NCBI GenBank assembly: GCA_001303025.1
Contig: LJNK01000034.1
Location: 1-34,006 of the forward strand
Reading direction: 5' to 3'
DNA length: 34,006 nucleotides
Source of the DNA: Deltaproteobacteria bacterium SG8_13
Lineage (GTDB): Bacteria > Desulfobacterota > Desulfobacteria > Desulfobacterales > SG8-13
The position numbers and the translations under genes are program-made. The number at the start of each line of letters is the position of its first letter. The stretch's first letter is position 1. The notes beneath the pieces are model-generated. The model did not search any database. It was not told the DNA's origin and was given only the letters and a program-made list of their open reading frames with translations. Shown here in pieces: positions 32,231-34,006 of this stretch.

Positions 32231-34006
32231 TCAGCGCTTACTCAAAAGATTTACTGGCCGTGGTATGCCAGGGTTAGCAGGTCTTCTTTTGTGCAGAAGT
32301 TTTAATGTGTTGCTTACTTTTATCAGCAGAAAGAAGAAGAAAGGCACGTATACGAGAATCTTTACCGACGAATTGGCCCTGTATGCGGAACTGCTAATAA
32401 AACACCCACCGCCGCCGCTACCGTCAACGCTGTCTGATGATGGAGGTGAAGCGTTTGTGCCTGGTCCCGAAGGGTCAACGATGAATCTGTTTTTTGTTCC
32501 GTCGGCGTCACCGAAATTTCCATCTTTAAATTGCAAGGTGACGGAATTGTCCGGGTTAAACGTGGCATTGGCCGAATAATCCTGCCATCCGTTTGATAGA
32601 TCGTATTTGTACCATGTAACAGGCAGCGTACTAGAACAATATATCGTCACTTCTGCGATATCGCCGGGATTGGCAACTTCCAGTTTAAAACTGAGCAGGC
32701 CGATCGGCATGACATCAGGTTTGTTGTAGGTATCCGAAATGATAGCCGGATCATTCCACATAAGAGATATAACCGAAGTAACATTCGTACTTTTCTTAAC
32801 GCAGACCGAAGCATTGCCATGCCCGGTACGCAAGCACTTCATGTCCGGCTGATTGATATCAGCATATCCATCACTGTCCAAATCCATACTTGCATCGCTG
32901 ATTTCCTGACTATCAGGGATGTTGTTCTGGGGGTTAATGTCTGCGGAATCCGTTTTAATGGTTCTGAAAGAAAAGGTTTCTGACCAATCGGATGCGGCAT
33001 CAAGATTGTCGTAAAATTTCACCCGCCAGTAGTAAAGTGTATCCACATGTAGCATCAGTTCCGGTGTGGTGAATGAGGTTAAGTGCGAATCAGATTTTAT
33101 GTCAAGCACGAGAGCATTGTCAGAGAAATCGCCTTGCATACTGCTGATCTGCCATCTGGTATACAGGTGGCGGTCACCATCGGCATCAGAATACCCGGTG
33201 GCTTTAAGTTGTGCGGTTAGAGAAACATTGATATCGGTATTAATCGGCAATAACAGCGAAGGTATCGAAGGCTTCTGGTTATGATATTCTTCACCGTCCG
33301 TCAGACCGTCTCCATCGGTGTCAATCACCAACGGATCGGTCGACGTTGATGGATCCAAATCCGGTTGAAATACAGCAAGATCGGTATGCGGCCCGACGTC
33401 ATCCAACGTATACCCCAATTCCGTACCGTCCTGAACTCCGTCACCATCCGTATCGCCATTACAGGGATCCGTCTCACCGATGTCGAGAGCACCGTTCAGG
33501 TTGAGATCTTCATAGCCGTCGATGATTCCATCATCATCCGTGTCGGCATCCAGAGGATCTGTGCAAGAGGCGATCTCGATGATGTCCAGAAGACCGTCAT
33601 TGTCATCGTCCGTATCTGCTTGATCCCCTGTTCCATCGGCGTCGGCATCTGCCCACTCATTCGGGTTAGTCGGAAAGACATCGGAGTTGTCTCCAACTCC
33701 GTCACCATCCGTATCCTGCCATTCGCCTGAATCCGTGTCATTCCAGTCTGTACCATCCAACACATAGCCTGTCGGCTGAAGACAAGCGACTAAAGAGACC
33801 GCAAGATTGCCAAAACCATCTGAATCGGAATCTTCATACCAGATTTGTCCGGGGTGCTCATTCGCACTGTTGTCGTTGCAGTCGGTGCTGTCTGCGACAA
33901 AGCCGATGGGAGCTGTGCAGGCCTGGGTGGTGACCGTCAGGTCGCCGAATCCGTCGCCGTCGGTGTCGGCATAGAAGGTGGCGGTGACACCCTCATCGGT
34001 CTGCCC
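32231..34006 (-). CDS. Choice-of-anchor U cell-surface protein, 5' end outside window
   Basis: The frame is open from base 34006 to the stop at 32231, so at least 591 residues are seen and the start is missing; a TTG at 33763 is internal. The N-terminal part has Asp-rich calcium-binding repeats (YADTDGDGFGDL, DSDSDGFGNLAV, DTDGDGVGDNSD). A fibronectin-like region follows (YYWRVKFYDNLD). The choice-of-anchor U domain comes next (LLSFKLEVANPGDIAEVTIY, WYKYDLSNGWQDYS, LQFKDGNFGDADGTKN). The C-terminus has SGGGGCFISSSA, a TM stretch (ILVYVPFFFFLLI) and a basic tail, the CFI-type sorting/anchor signal. It is probably an exported surface or adhesin protein. Confidence 0.9.
   Translation of the reverse strand, partial: GQTDEGVTATFYADTDGDGFGDLTVTTQACTAPIGFVADSTDCNDNSANEHPGQIWYEDSDSDGFGNLAVSLVACLQPTGYVLDGTDWNDTDSGEWQDTDGDGVGDNSDVFPTNPNEWADADADGTGDQADTDDDNDGLLDIIEIASCTDPLDADTDDDGIIDGYEDLNLNGALDIGETDPCNGDTDGDGVQDGTELGYTLDDVGPHTDLAVFQPDLDPSTSTDPLVIDTDGDGLTDGEEYHNQKPSIPSLLLPINTDINVSLTAQLKATGYSDADGDRHLYTRWQISSMQGDFSDNALVLDIKSDSHLTSFTTPELMLHVDTLYYWRVKFYDNLDAASDWSETFSFRTIKTDSADINPQNNIPDSQEISDASMDLDSDGYADINQPDMKCLRTGHGNASVCVKKSTNVTSVISLMWNDPAIISDTYNKPDVMPIGLLSFKLEVANPGDIAEVTIYCSSTLPVTWYKYDLSNGWQDYSANATFNPDNSVTLQFKDGNFGDADGTKNRFIVDPSGPGTNASPPSSDSVDGSGGGGCFISSSAYRANSSVKILVYVPFFFFLLIKVSNTLKLLHKRRPANPGIPRPVNLLSKR

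Noticed and set aside
32019-32579. Plus-strand frame of 186 codons across the terminator
   Set aside because: It crosses the terminator and the 3' end of the minus-strand surface-protein gene, and has no recognisable domain.

Overview
The window looks like a chromosomal segment of a GC-rich, Gram-negative deltaproteobacterial-type organism (Desulfobacterota, probably near Desulfobacterales). This rests on the mix of families seen: an MSHA-type pilus locus with a fused PilM-PilN protein, several sigma-54 activators with matching -24/-12 promoters, an ExeA-OmpA fusion, and a choice-of-anchor U protein with a CFI-type C-terminus. The placement is an inference; there is no rRNA or other phylogenetic marker. 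No tRNA, rRNA, CRISPR array, transposase or phage gene was found.

Minus strand, 17952 down to 1: one MSHA-like type IV pilus/pseudopilus locus in nearly canonical msh order. It runs PilM-PilN fusion, PilO-like, PilP/MshK-like, secretin (MshL), ExeA-type ATPase (MshM), assembly ATPase with an MshEN domain (MshE), inner-membrane platform protein (MshG/PilC), a membrane-tethered sigma-54 activator, three paralogous type IV prepilins, an ECF sigma factor with an overlapping four-TM candidate anti-sigma protein, a GspH/MshC-like prepilin, an MshD-like prepilin, and a very long ORF joining MshO/PilW-like, MshP/PilX-like and probably MshQ-like parts. That ORF leaves the window at base 1. The pilin triplet has its own sigma-54 promoter, and the activator gene lies directly upstream of it.

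Plus strand, 18746 to 25290: an RND efflux pair (periplasmic adaptor and HAE1-type pump) followed by a membrane-bound hybrid histidine kinase. From 25347 to 28971 there is a small two-TM protein of unknown function behind a near-perfect sigma-70 promoter, then an ExeA-like AAA+ ATPase fused to an OmpA peptidoglycan-binding domain behind a sigma-54 promoter, then a secreted protein ending in two copies of an unrecognised ~60-residue module. From 29116 to 31430 there are three regulators: a CsgD/LuxR-type regulator, a stand-alone receiver protein with a structured 5' leader, and a sigma-54 activator without a sensory domain.

Right end: a 57-residue basic protein with RRSGxDRR repeats lies behind a sigma-54 promoter framed by two TGTATTACA boxes. 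A bidirectional-looking terminator follows. The C-terminal part of a calcium-binding, cell-surface choice-of-anchor U protein then runs in on the minus strand from beyond base 34006.

Taken together the region describes an envelope-spanning pilus machine and its control: sigma-54 switches at the pilins and at an ATPase-OmpA fusion, an ECF sigma unit among the minor pilins, and likely c-di-GMP input through MshEN and perhaps the CsgD-like regulator.
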